NCBI RefSeq assembly: GCF_007859675.1
Contig: NZ_CP042305.1
Span: 3,906,001 to 3,970,000 of the forward strand
Direction of reading: 5' to 3'
Length of the DNA: 64,000 bases
Source: Humibacter ginsenosidimutans
Lineage (GTDB): Bacteria > Actinomycetota > Actinomycetes > Actinomycetales > Microbacteriaceae
Positions within the stretch are counted from its first letter, which is position 1. Every line of letters begins with the position of its first letter. Below are positions 56,980-64,000 of this stretch, piece after piece. The position numbers and the translations under genes are program-made. Below the pieces are notes generated by a model, which saw only the letters and a list, made by a program, of their open reading frames with translations, was not told the origin of the DNA and did no database searches.

Positions 56980-58073
56980 TCACCGTTTCGCGCGGCGTGA
57001 TGGTCGTGCTCGCCGCCCTGTTCTCCGCGTATCACGTGGTGCTCGGCATCACGTCGATGGGGCTCTACGCGCACCCCGCGCCGGTGATCGTCGCGCTCTG
57101 CTTCTACGCGGTGGCCACGGTGCTGTCGCTGGCCGATGTGCGCCGGCTCGTGCTCGCCACCTGGATCGCGGCGTTCGACCTCGCCGTCTCGATCGCCGTC
57201 CCCGTTCTGGTCGCGAGCCAGCTCGACACGCACGAAGAGACGGGCTACGCCACCTGGTACGTCGCCGCGATCGGAACTCTGCTGACGATCGTCGTGGTGC
57301 GTCGGGGCAACATCTTCGCCTGGTTCGGCATCGCGTTCCTCGTGGTGCACACCATCGCCTTCGCGGGCGTGATCGCTCTCGGCACCTACGGTGTGATTGG
57401 CAGCGTGGTGTGGGTGGTGGCGGCGGCGGTCGTGACCAGGGCGCTCGGGGCGATGACGCGGGATGCCACGCGGTTCGCCCGCGCCGAACGCCAGGTCGTC
57501 GAGTGGCACGCCGAGCAGGAGGCGCACGTCATCGAACGTCAGCGCCGTCTCGATGAGACGTATCGCAGGGCGGCGCCGTTGCTGATCAGCATCGCCGAGC
57601 GCGGTGGGATGCTCACCCCAGACGAACGCGCGGAGTGCCTGCTGCTGGAGGCGTCGATGCGCGACGACATCCGCGGGCGTTCCCTGCTCGACGACGCCGT
57701 GCGCGATCGCGTGATGCAGGCGCGCAGACGCGGGGCCACGGTCGTGTTGCTCGACGACGGGGGACTCGACGAGACCCACGACGACGACCTTCAGCGCATC
57801 CACTCGAGCCTCGCCCAAGCGCTCGAGCGCTCGAGAGCGGACAAGCTCATCGTGCGCACCGTCGAAAGCGGCTCTCCGGTGGCCGTCACGGTCGTGGGGC
57901 TGCGCACCGGCGGCGGTCCGGGTACCGGCACGCACGACGCGGCTCGCCCTCGCGATGCTCTCGATGAAGCGGCCGCCGAGTCCGAGGGTGCTGACGACGA
58001 GGTCGAACTGTGGCTGGAGATCCCGCGGCGCAGTCCAGAAGTGACCGGAGACATCGAAGGGGGCCGGTCGTGA
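56976..58073 (+). CDS. Histidine-kinase-like membrane protein without kinase motifs
   Basis: A 365-residue protein with about six N-terminal helices (about 5-165), followed by a helical segment (ARAERQVVEWHAEQEAHVIE) like a dimerisation domain. The cytosolic end contains VVLLDDGGLDE, reminiscent of the G1 region, but no N-box, no clear phospho-histidine and no G2 glycines. It follows the kinase (ATGA) and has a similar layout, so it may be a degenerate paralogue that pairs with or restrains the kinase. The C-terminal tail is acidic. A terminator overlaps its stop codon. This role is inferred. Confidence 0.75.
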   Translation: MITVSRGVMVVLAALFSAYHVVLGITSMGLYAHPAPVIVALCFYAVATVLSLADVRRLVLATWIAAFDLAVSIAVPVLVASQLDTHEETGYATWYVAAIGTLLTIVVVRRGNIFAWFGIAFLVVHTIAFAGVIALGTYGVIGSVVWVVAAAVVTRALGAMTRDATRFARAERQVVEWHAEQEAHVIERQRRLDETYRRAAPLLISIAERGGMLTPDERAECLLLEASMRDDIRGRSLLDDAVRDRVMQARRRGATVVLLDDGGLDETHDDDLQRIHSSLAQALERSRADKLIVRTVESGSPVAVTVVGLRTGGGPGTGTHDAARPRDALDEAAAESEGADDEVELWLEIPRRSPEVTGDIEGGRS

Positions 58074-58089
58074 AGACCGGCCCCCTTCG
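58055..58089 (+). terminator. Terminator of the two-component operon
   Basis: Arms 58055-58069 and 58075-58089 form a perfect 15-bp stem with loop GTGAA, overlapping the stop codon of the third gene. Confidence 0.85.
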
Positions 58090-58098
58090 GAAGACCCC

Positions 58099-58133
58099 GA
58101 GTCGGGGCGACAACCCGAATATCGCCCCGACTC
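58099..58133. repeat. Second hairpin after the two-component operon
   Basis: GAGTCGGGGCGA (58099-58110) and TCGCCCCGACTC (58122-58133) make a perfect 12-bp stem with an 11-nt loop, 9 nt after the first terminator. On the minus strand it could terminate transcripts coming from the right. Confidence 0.65.
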
Positions 58134-58403
58134 GCCCCCAAAACACTCGCCCGCTTACCCTAGTCGGCGAATGAATGGCGGTGAATCTCAGATGAGAGAC
58201 ACCTAGCAACATCAATAATGACCTGACCTCCGCAAGGGGAAAAGTCGTCATTTAGGGGGACAATCGGGGGACAATTCCCACGGCAACCGGTTGCTCACTC
58301 GAGGCAGACTGTCCTTTTCGGGGTACGGCCTCGCTTCCGGCTCGACCCTTCGTGTCTCGCAGACACCTCGGGGCTGCCGTCCGTGGCGGCGGATGGCCGG
58401 GGA
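58134..58403. promoter_or_regulatory. Unassigned intergenic region with promoter-like signals
   Basis: This 270-nt stretch lies between the hairpins and the stop codon of accE and has no gene I can support. It has a locally lower GC content (about 58170-58260), a direct repeat of GGGGGACAAT (58255-58264 and 58266-58275, 11-bp period) and the 12-bp palindrome GCAACCGGTTGC (58283-58294). These look like regulatory sites, yet no start codon with coding character follows on either strand. A small RNA is one possible explanation. Confidence 0.4.
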
Positions 58404-58640
58404 TCAGCCCCAGCTGCGCCAGGCACCCGCTCCGCGCGTCAGCGGCATGCGCAGGTTGCGGCGGCCGCGCTGCCATGCTGACGGCGCGGCATCCTCTGTG
58501 GGCTCCTCGCGCGACGCCTGCTCGCGCAGCGCGGCCGTGATCACCGCTGTGACGGCCGCGATCTCGTCCTCGGAGAGATGGCGGGTGTGGAAGACGAGCT
58601 GCGAGGCATCCACCTCGGGCTCCGAACTGTGCTTGGCCAT
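58404..58640 (-). CDS. accE: Acyl-CoA carboxylase epsilon subunit
   Basis: A 78-residue protein of the ACC_epsilon family, the small stabilising subunit of actinobacterial acyl-CoA carboxylases. It has the conserved DEIAAVTAVITAAL helix (about 25-38) and the Trp-rich end PSAWQRGRRNLRMPLTRGAG. It is encoded 53 nt downstream of accD in the same orientation, the usual arrangement. It would bridge AccD and the biotinylated alpha subunit. The start is ATG 58640. Confidence 0.9.
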   Translation of the reverse strand: MAKHSSEPEVDASQLVFHTRHLSEDEIAAVTAVITAALREQASREEPTEDAAPSAWQRGRRNLRMPLTRGAGAWRSWG

Positions 58641-58693
58641 GGATGCCTCCCCTCAGCCTCGCGACGCGGTGGGCGCTTGAACGTATGCCGGTG

Positions 58694-60328
58694 TCACAGC
58701 GGGATGTTCCCGTGCTTCTTCGGCGGCTGCGTGGCTCGCTTCGTGCGCAGGGCACGCAGTGACTTGATGACGGAGATGCGCGTGGCGGCCGGCTCGATCA
58801 CGCCGTCGAGCTCGCCGCGCTCGGCGGCGAGGAACGGTGAGGCCACGTTGTAGAGGTATTCGTTGGCGAGCTGCGTGCGCACGGCGGCCACGTCTTCGCC
58901 TGCCTCCTCAGCGCGCTTGATCTCGCCGCGGTACAGGATGTTCACCGCGCCCTGGCCGCCCATCACCGCGATCTCTGCCGTCGGCCAGGCGAGGTTGATG
59001 TCGGCGCCGAGCTGCTTGGAGCCCATCACGATGTAGGCGCCGCCGTAGGCCTTGCGCGTGATCACCGTGACCAGCGGAACGGTCGCCTCGGCGTACGCGT
59101 ACAGCAGCTTGGCCCCGCGACGAATGACGCCCGTCCACTCCTGGTCGGTGCCGGGCAGATAACCGGGCACGTCGACGAGGGTGAGGATCGGGATGGAGAA
59201 GGAATCGCAGAAGCGCACGAAGCGGGCGGCCTTCTCACCTGCGTCGATGTTGAGCGTGCCCGCCATCGCGTTCGGCTGGTTCGCGATGATGCCCACCGAA
59301 CGGCCCTCGACACGGGCGAACCCGATCACGATGTTCGGTGCGAACAGCGGTTGCACCTCGAGGAAGTCCCCGTCGTCGACGATGTGCTCGATGATCGTCG
59401 TCACGTCGTAGGGCTGATTCGGGGAGTCGGGGATGATCTCGTTGAGCTTGCGGTCGGCATCCGTGATCTCGAGCTCCGCCTCGGCCTCGTAGACCGGCGG
59501 GTCGGTGAGGTTGTTGTCGGGCAGGAAGCTGACCAGCGCGCGGGCGTAGTCGAGGGCATCCTGCTCGTCGGAGGCGAGGTAGTGGCTCACACCGGAGATC
59601 TTGTTGTGCGTGAGCGCACCGCCGAGCTCCTCGAAGCCGACGTCTTCGCCCGTGACGGTCTTGATCACGTCGGGGCCGGTGACGAACATGTGGCTCGACT
59701 TGTCGACCATGATCACGAAGTCGGTGAGCGCGGGGGAGTACACGGCGCCGCCTGCTGCCGGCCCCATCACGATGGACAGCTGTGGGATGACCCCGGACGC
59801 CTGCGTGTTGCGCCGGAAGATCTCGCCGTACTTGCCCAGCGCGACGACGCCCTCCTGGATGCGCGCGCCGCCGGAGTCGAGGATGCCGATCATCGGCACA
59901 CCCGTCTTCAGCGCGTGGTCCATGACCTTGATGATCTTCTCTCCGGCGACCTCGCCGAGAGACCCGCCGAAGATGGTGAAGTCCTGGCTGAAGACGGCGA
60001 CCTGGCGGCCGTGGATGGTGCCGACGCCCGTCACGACGGCGTCGCCGTATGGACGCTTGTTCTCCATGCCGAACGCGTGCGTGCGGTGGCGCACGAACTC
60101 GTCGAACTCGACGAACGAGCCGGGGTCGAGCAGCAGGTCGATGCGCTCGCGCGCCGTCAGCTTGCCCTTGGCGTGCTGCTTCTCGATGGCGGCCTGGCCG
60201 CTCGCCGTCACGGCTTCGTGGTAGCGAGCCTTCAGGTCGGCGATGCGACCGGCTGTGGTCGTGTCAGGTGCGGAGTCGGCCGTGGCCTCGGCGGCACCGG
60301 TGGCGTCGGAGGTGGAGATGTCGGTCAC
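58694..60328 (-). CDS. accD: Acyl-CoA carboxylase beta subunit (carboxyltransferase)
   Basis: A 544-residue carboxyltransferase of the propionyl/acetyl-CoA type (AccD5-like). Both crotonase-like halves are present: [20 protein letters not shown] (about 53-72), [28 protein letters not shown] and, in the second half, [20 protein letters not shown] and [21 protein letters not shown] and [19 protein letters not shown] segments. It forms the acyl-CoA side of the complex with accE and the alpha subunit. GTG 60328 has TAAAGT (60335-60340) 6 nt upstream (leaderless). The first 30 residues are unstructured. Confidence 0.95.
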   Translation of the reverse strand: MTDISTSDATGAAEATADSAPDTTTAGRIADLKARYHEAVTASGQAAIEKQHAKGKLTARERIDLLLDPGSFVEFDEFVRHRTHAFGMENKRPYGDAVVTGVGTIHGRQVAVFSQDFTIFGGSLGEVAGEKIIKVMDHALKTGVPMIGILDSGGARIQEGVVALGKYGEIFRRNTQASGVIPQLSIVMGPAAGGAVYSPALTDFVIMVDKSSHMFVTGPDVIKTVTGEDVGFEELGGALTHNKISGVSHYLASDEQDALDYARALVSFLPDNNLTDPPVYEAEAELEITDADRKLNEIIPDSPNQPYDVTTIIEHIVDDGDFLEVQPLFAPNIVIGFARVEGRSVGIIANQPNAMAGTLNIDAGEKAARFVRFCDSFSIPILTLVDVPGYLPGTDQEWTGVIRRGAKLLYAYAEATVPLVTVITRKAYGGAYIVMGSKQLGADINLAWPTAEIAVMGGQGAVNILYRGEIKRAEEAGEDVAAVRTQLANEYLYNVASPFLAAERGELDGVIEPAATRISVIKSLRALRTKRATQPPKKHGNIPL

Positions 60329-60379
60329 CCGTTCACTTTACAAGCAGGTGTTCGGCGCACTTCGTTGAGGGAAGTGCAC

Positions 60380-60433
60380 AAAAACCGGCGTCGGATGCTT
60401 CGGGTCCGGCAGGGGATGAGGCATCCGGCGCCG
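60380..60433 (-). terminator. Intrinsic terminator of the GH25 gene
   Basis: On the minus strand GCATCC..CGCCG and its partner CGGCG..GGATGC (60421-60433 with 60386-60398) form a stem with one internal mismatch, followed by five T (60380-60384). It is one of the few hairpins here with a U-tract. Confidence 0.7.
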
Positions 60434-60437
60434 AACA

Positions 60438-62443
60438 TCAACCGGCGGGAGCCGACTGAGCACCGGTCCAGCTGGAGCCGGTCCAATACGCGCCCCAGAT
60501 TCCGTTGTCGCCGCCCTGCCAGTACACGGAGGTCGCGTTCTTACCGTCGAGCGACGCCGACACCGCGGTTCCCGGGCCGACATTCGCACCCAGCGAGTAG
60601 TACCCGCGCCACGCGTGGCCATCCCAGATGGCCTGGTAAAGGCGCTTGTCCAGGCCACGCCAGAACACGTACTGCACGGCATCCGGTGTGACGGCGACTC
60701 CGACTTCGGACTGGACTCCGCCCGCCCTGCCTGTTGCGGGGATCTTGTGCTGGAGGGTCCACGAATGGCCCGTCCAGTTCGCTTCCCACAGGTTGCTGTC
60801 GCCGCCGCGCCAGAACACATAGGTCCAGCCGGCTTGGTCGATGCCTGCGGACAGCGCGGTGCCCGGACCGATATCGGCACCGAGCGAGATGTAACCGGAC
60901 CAGGTTCCGGTCGGGCTTCCCACAGCCTGATAGAGGCGGTTGTTCTGGCCCTTCCAGAACACGTAGATCGTTCCGTTGGCGGCGATGGCGACCGCGGGTG
61001 CGCCGGGCGTCGCCGTCGGGCCCGCGGCAGGGATCTCCTTCAGCGACGACCAGCTCGAGCCGTTCGTGCTGGTCGTCATCCAGATCCCGGCATCGCCCCC
61101 CGCCAGATGACGACGAAGCTGCCGGATGGATTGACGGATGCGCTGAGTCCGCTGCCAGGGCCGATCCACCTCCCGGTATCCGTGGACGCCGACCACGACG
61201 ACCCTGATTTGGTCTTGATCCAGAGGTCACCGTTGTTGCCCTTCCAGAAGAGGTAGACCTTGCCAGCGGTCGTCTCCGCGAGGGCCACGTTCCTTCCGAG
61301 TGACGGCGCAACCGCAGGCTGAGTGGTCTTCACCGGATTCGTGGCCGCGAACGTCTGCAGGTCGAGGAGCGAGCCGTTGAAGACGTCTTGGTCACCTGGA
61401 AAGGTTCCGGAGTCGGCGAACTGCCAGAACGTGTACTGGTACCAGCTCGCCGGAAGCGTGCCCGGACCACCGGCGACATTCGACGTGTATCGGGCGATGA
61501 AGAGCGGGTTGTTGACGAAGACTCCGCTGTTGCCCGTGCACTGGGTCCACCAGTCGGTCGTGCTGTAGATGGCGGGCAGGCGGCCGGTGAGTGCCTGCAC
61601 GGTGTTCGAGAAGTCGGTGATCCACGACACCATCTGCGCCTGGGAGAGCCCGTAGCAGGTGGCGCCGTAGGGGTTGTATTCGATGTCGAGGAGCGGCGGC
61701 AGGGTCTTGCCATCGGCGGACCACCCGCCGCCGTGCGCCACGAAGTACGTCGCTTGCGCGGTGCCGGACGAGGTGTCGGGGGTCGCGAAGTGGTATGCGC
61801 CCCTGATGAGACCCGCGGCATACGAGTCGTTGTATTGCTCGGAGAACTGGCTGCTGGTGTACGTCGTGCCTTCTGTCGCCTTGACATAGGCGAACCGCGC
61901 CCCCTGGCTGTAGATCGTCGTCCAGTTCGCGCGGCTGAGAGTCTGCCAGCCGCTGACGTCGAGTCCGAGAGTTCCGGAGGGAACGGCGGCCTTGATCAAG
62001 GATGCCGCTGCGAACCTGTCCGTCGACGTCCCCGCGGCGCTCGGTGCGTCGCTCTGGCTCGGCTGCGGCGGAACCGGACCGGATTCGTCTTGCGACGGTG
62101 CGGGTGCCGACTGTGCGCTCTGTGTGACTGCCGTGGTGTGCTCGGGAACCGTCGATCCCATCGTGTGGTCGTGTGCGGCGTTCATCTGGGCGAGAGAAGG
62201 GGTCTCGTCTTTGACGGCATCCGGACTGCTCGTGGTCGGTACGCTCGAGGGCACCTGCGACGGCACGCCTGTCGGTGTCGGCGTCGAGGGGCTTGCCGGG
62301 GCTCCATCCGAGGCCGTCGGTGTCGGTACGGGAGTCTCGGCGTTCGCGGGAGCGGCGAAGGTCGCCAGGCCCGCCGTGCACGCGAGGAGACAGCACACGC
62401 CGATCGAGACGAGACGTCGACGTGCGTGTTCGGGTTGTCGCAT
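60438..62443 (-). pseudogene. Secreted GH25 lysozyme with C-terminal beta-propeller, frameshifted
   Basis: The 5' part encodes a signal peptide (ending near PANAET), a Pro/Ser/Thr linker (about 40-150) and a GH25 muramidase: GTLGLDVSGWQ, FAYVKATEGTTY, GAYHFA, LLDIEYNPYG and FWQFAD, with catalytic Asp and Glu in place. Propeller blades of the W-K/R-G...L-W/Y type begin near residue 400. In a run of six G (plus-strand C run 61096-61101) the frame is lost after FVVIWRGAMPGSG. The remaining five blades (VFWKGQNNRLYQA, VFWRGGDSNLW, VFWRGLDKRLY, VYWQGGDNGIW) continue in another frame to 60438. Seven G would restore WRGGDAGIW and give about 668 residues. If real, the lesion yields a lysozyme without most of its propeller. 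Confidence 0.88.
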
Positions 62444-62545
62444 CGCTCTGTTCCCCCCAGTGTCGCGAAGCACATTCCCGTTCAGGATAAGCACGGAGTC
62501 GGCGCCCACCGGGTGGAAGCGGCTGCGTGTGCCCAGAATGGAGCC

Positions 62546-63322
62546 ATGGATCTGAGACGAGCGAACGCGAGTGCCTCGAAGCTGGAGTGGCGAGAACGCT
62601 CCACCTCCACCAACGACGAACTGGCCGCCCTCGTACGGTCGGAACCTTCCTCCGCATGGCCGGAGTTCAGCGTTCTCGCCACCGACGTGCAGACCGCGGG
62701 GCGGGGGCGGCTCGGCAGGGTCTGGACGGCTCCGGACGGCACGATGCTCGCGGTCTCGGTGCTGTTGCGTCCGACGTCCGCAGGGATACGGTCGGCGGAC
62801 GCCTTGGGTTGGCTGCCTCTTCTCGCCGGTCTCGCGATGTCGCGCGCGTTGCGGATTCTTGGCGCGACGACCGAGCTCAAATGGCCGAACGACGTCTTGA
62901 TCGCGGGGCGCAAGGTGTGCGGCATCCTCTGCGAGGTCGTCGACGACGACGCCGTCATCGTCGGCTCGGGGGTGAACCTCACCCTTTCGAGCACGGATCT
63001 TCCCGTTCCGACCGCCACGTCGCTGCTGCTGGAGGGTGCGGCCCACGATGCGGATGCGGTGCTTGCCGCTTATCTTTCCGAGCTCCGGTCTTTGTACGAG
63101 GCATTCGGCGCCGCATCCGGAGATGCCGTGGTCGGCGGAATCAAAGACGCGGTGAGCGCCGACTGCTCGACTCTGGGCAAGAGCGTGCGGGTCGAGTTGC
63201 CCGGTGCCGATACGCTCTCCGGAGTGGCGCGGAGCCTGGACGACGACGGACGTCTGGTGGTGGATGTCGATGGGCGGCTCACGGCGGTCGCGGCAGGGGA
63301 TGTGACCCACCTGCGGTATTAA
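62546..63322 (+). CDS. birA: Biotin--[acetyl-CoA-carboxylase] ligase
   Basis: The enzyme activates biotin as biotinyl-AMP and transfers it to the BCCP lysine of acyl-CoA carboxylase. The 258-residue protein is the short type, without the N-terminal DNA-binding domain, so it is a ligase and not a repressor. Motifs are STSTNDELAAL, ATDVQTAGRGRLGRVWTAP (the biotinyl-AMP loop, about 47-65), LKWPNDVLIAGRKVCGIL (about 112-129) and GSGVNLTL. Its targets are probably the subunit at 49340-51103. It is divergent from the GH25 gene and 7 nt upstream of the PH-domain gene. Confidence 0.95.
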   Translation: MDLRRANASASKLEWRERSTSTNDELAALVRSEPSSAWPEFSVLATDVQTAGRGRLGRVWTAPDGTMLAVSVLLRPTSAGIRSADALGWLPLLAGLAMSRALRILGATTELKWPNDVLIAGRKVCGILCEVVDDDAVIVGSGVNLTLSSTDLPVPTATSLLLEGAAHDADAVLAAYLSELRSLYEAFGAASGDAVVGGIKDAVSADCSTLGKSVRVELPGADTLSGVARSLDDDGRLVVDVDGRLTAVAAGDVTHLRY

Positions 63323-63329
63323 TGGGCCT

Positions 63330-63884
63330 ATGGCACTGACCGACGGCTACCGGGTGCCGCCCACCGAACGTGTCGTGGCGCGGCTGCGTCAGCACGCACG
63401 GCGCATGGTCTGGCCGTCGCTCGCCCTCATCGCCGTCTGCGCTGCTGCCGGCTACTTCGGGTCTGCATTTCCGGGCTGGGTGGGGGCCGTGGTCTGGGTC
63501 GGCGCGGGCGTGTTGTCGGTTCTGCTGTTCCTGCTGCCGTTGCTGGAATGGATGACGACCCGCTATACGGTCACGACCCGTCGCCTGATCGTGCGCTCCG
63601 GACTGTTCGTGCGAGAGCGCCGAGAACTGCTTCACAGTCATGGATACACCGTGACGCTGCGCACCTCATGGCTGCAGCGGATCTTCCGCACGGGAACGAT
63701 CACGGTCGGCGCGATGGATCAGAAGACCGTGGCTCGGCTGCGCGACGTGCCCCGTGCAGCCGTGGTCACAGAGGCGCTGCACGACCTGATGGAGAACAGT
63801 CAGCGCAGCTATCCGCCCGGGTGGACGACGGGGAGCGCACCGGCCGTCGATGGAACGCAGCCGAACGGTGCGCAGCGAGCCTGA
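63330..63884 (+). CDS. PH-domain (bPH2) membrane protein
   Basis: A 184-residue protein with two N-terminal helices (about 28-47 and 53-73) and a cytosolic bacterial PH-like (DUF304/bPH2) domain: TTRYTVTTRRLIVRSGLF then GTITVGAMDQKTVARLRDVP. Such proteins are common next to birA in Microbacteriaceae, and their role is not established. It follows birA by 7 nt, so it is probably co-transcribed. It converges on the GtrA-family gene. Confidence 0.85.
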   Translation: MALTDGYRVPPTERVVARLRQHARRMVWPSLALIAVCAAAGYFGSAFPGWVGAVVWVGAGVLSVLLFLLPLLEWMTTRYTVTTRRLIVRSGLFVRERRELLHSHGYTVTLRTSWLQRIFRTGTITVGAMDQKTVARLRDVPRAAVVTEALHDLMENSQRSYPPGWTTGSAPAVDGTQPNGAQRA

Positions 63885-63887
63885 AGG

Positions 63888-64000
63888 CTACGGGACGAGG
63901 GCCTCGTCTTCGGCCTCGATGGCGGCCGGGCGCCGGGCGGCGAATCGGGCGGCGCGGCGCGGCGAATAGACCCAGAACTTGTAGAGCAGGTACCGCACGA
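63888..64000 (-). CDS. GtrA-family membrane protein (partial, C-terminal end only)
   Basis: The last 37 codons (stop TAG at 63888) read VRYLLYKFWVYSPRR, then an Ala/Arg-rich cytosolic tail ending EDEALVP. RYLLYKFWVY resembles the fourth-helix end of GtrA-like polysaccharide or teichoic-acid-linked flippases (the RF-x-xKFWVF motif). Most of the gene is outside the window, so the assignment rests on this short stretch and on the common birA-PH-GtrA order in this family of bacteria. Confidence 0.6.
   Translation of the reverse strand, partial: VRYLLYKFWVYSPRRAARFAARRPAAIEAEDEALVP

Noticed and set aside
58099..58140. Actinobacterial 6C small RNA
   Set aside because: That RNA has two stem-loops with C-rich loops; here the C-runs are in the stem, so the match is not convincing.

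Overview
The window reads as a chromosomal segment of a high-GC actinobacterium, most likely a member of Microbacteriaceae. The signs are strong GC bias, dense ATGA/GTGA gene overlaps, many GTG starts, many apparently leaderless promoters, a RamB-type regulator divergent from GTP-dependent PEP carboxykinase, an FMN-riboswitch rib operon, a short acyl-CoA carboxylase epsilon subunit next to accD, and the gene set trpS-xthA-yihY, maf-LCP and birA. I found no rRNA, tRNA, phage gene, transposase or CRISPR array. Most of the window is conserved core metabolism; the unusual signals lie in intergenic DNA and in three broken genes.

Layout. 1-4.5 kb: a partial metallo-beta-lactamase-fold hydrolase behind twin palindromic operators, then ramB divergent from pckG. 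4.5-10.3 kb: an ABC exporter with a large insertion inside its nucleotide-binding domain, a three-gene NodI/NodJ-type ABC-2 exporter and a DUF2269 membrane protein. 10.4-14.4 kb: ribD-ribE-ribBA-ribH (minus strand) behind an FMN riboswitch. 14.4-19.3 kb: HAD phosphatase, GNAT acetyltransferase, trpS, xthA and a YihY membrane protein. 19.5-22.5 kb: PTS enzyme I and an Eis-like acetyltransferase. 22.5-26.2 kb: sdhCDAB with a palindromic operator in its promoter. 26.2-27.5 kb: a DUF559-type gene stopped by an in-frame TGA and flanked by two copies of a hairpin element. 27.5-32 kb: a luciferase-like oxidoreductase, corA, and a divergent pair that makes GDP-mannose (manC) and probably uses it (mannosyltransferase).

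32.2-45.6 kb is a nucleoside uptake and salvage island: BMP-type lipoprotein, ABC ATPase and two permeases, cytidine deaminase, thymidine phosphorylase (frameshifted), adenosine deaminase, phosphosugar mutase and purine nucleoside phosphorylase. A DUF1254/DUF1214 gene and an orphan PTS IIA-IIB pair are interspersed. Imported nucleosides would be deaminated and phosphorolysed to bases and (deoxy)ribose-1-phosphate, which the mutase can isomerise.

45.7-64 kb: a flavoprotein disulfide reductase homologue without redox cysteines, an APC permease, the biotin-carboxylase/BCCP subunit, maf, an LCP ligase, an RNA uracil methyltransferase homologue without its Fe-S cysteines, a two-component system with a third histidine-kinase-like membrane protein, accE-accD, a frameshifted secreted GH25 lysozyme with a C-terminal beta-propeller, birA, a PH-domain membrane protein and the end of a GtrA-family gene. 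BirA would biotinylate the carboxylase subunit encoded about 11 kb away.

Two genes (deoA and the GH25 lysozyme) are each broken by one missing G in a G run, and a third gene by a C-to-T-type nonsense change. At least sixteen genes have a TANNNT hexamer 6-8 nt before the start codon, which predicts leaderless mRNAs.
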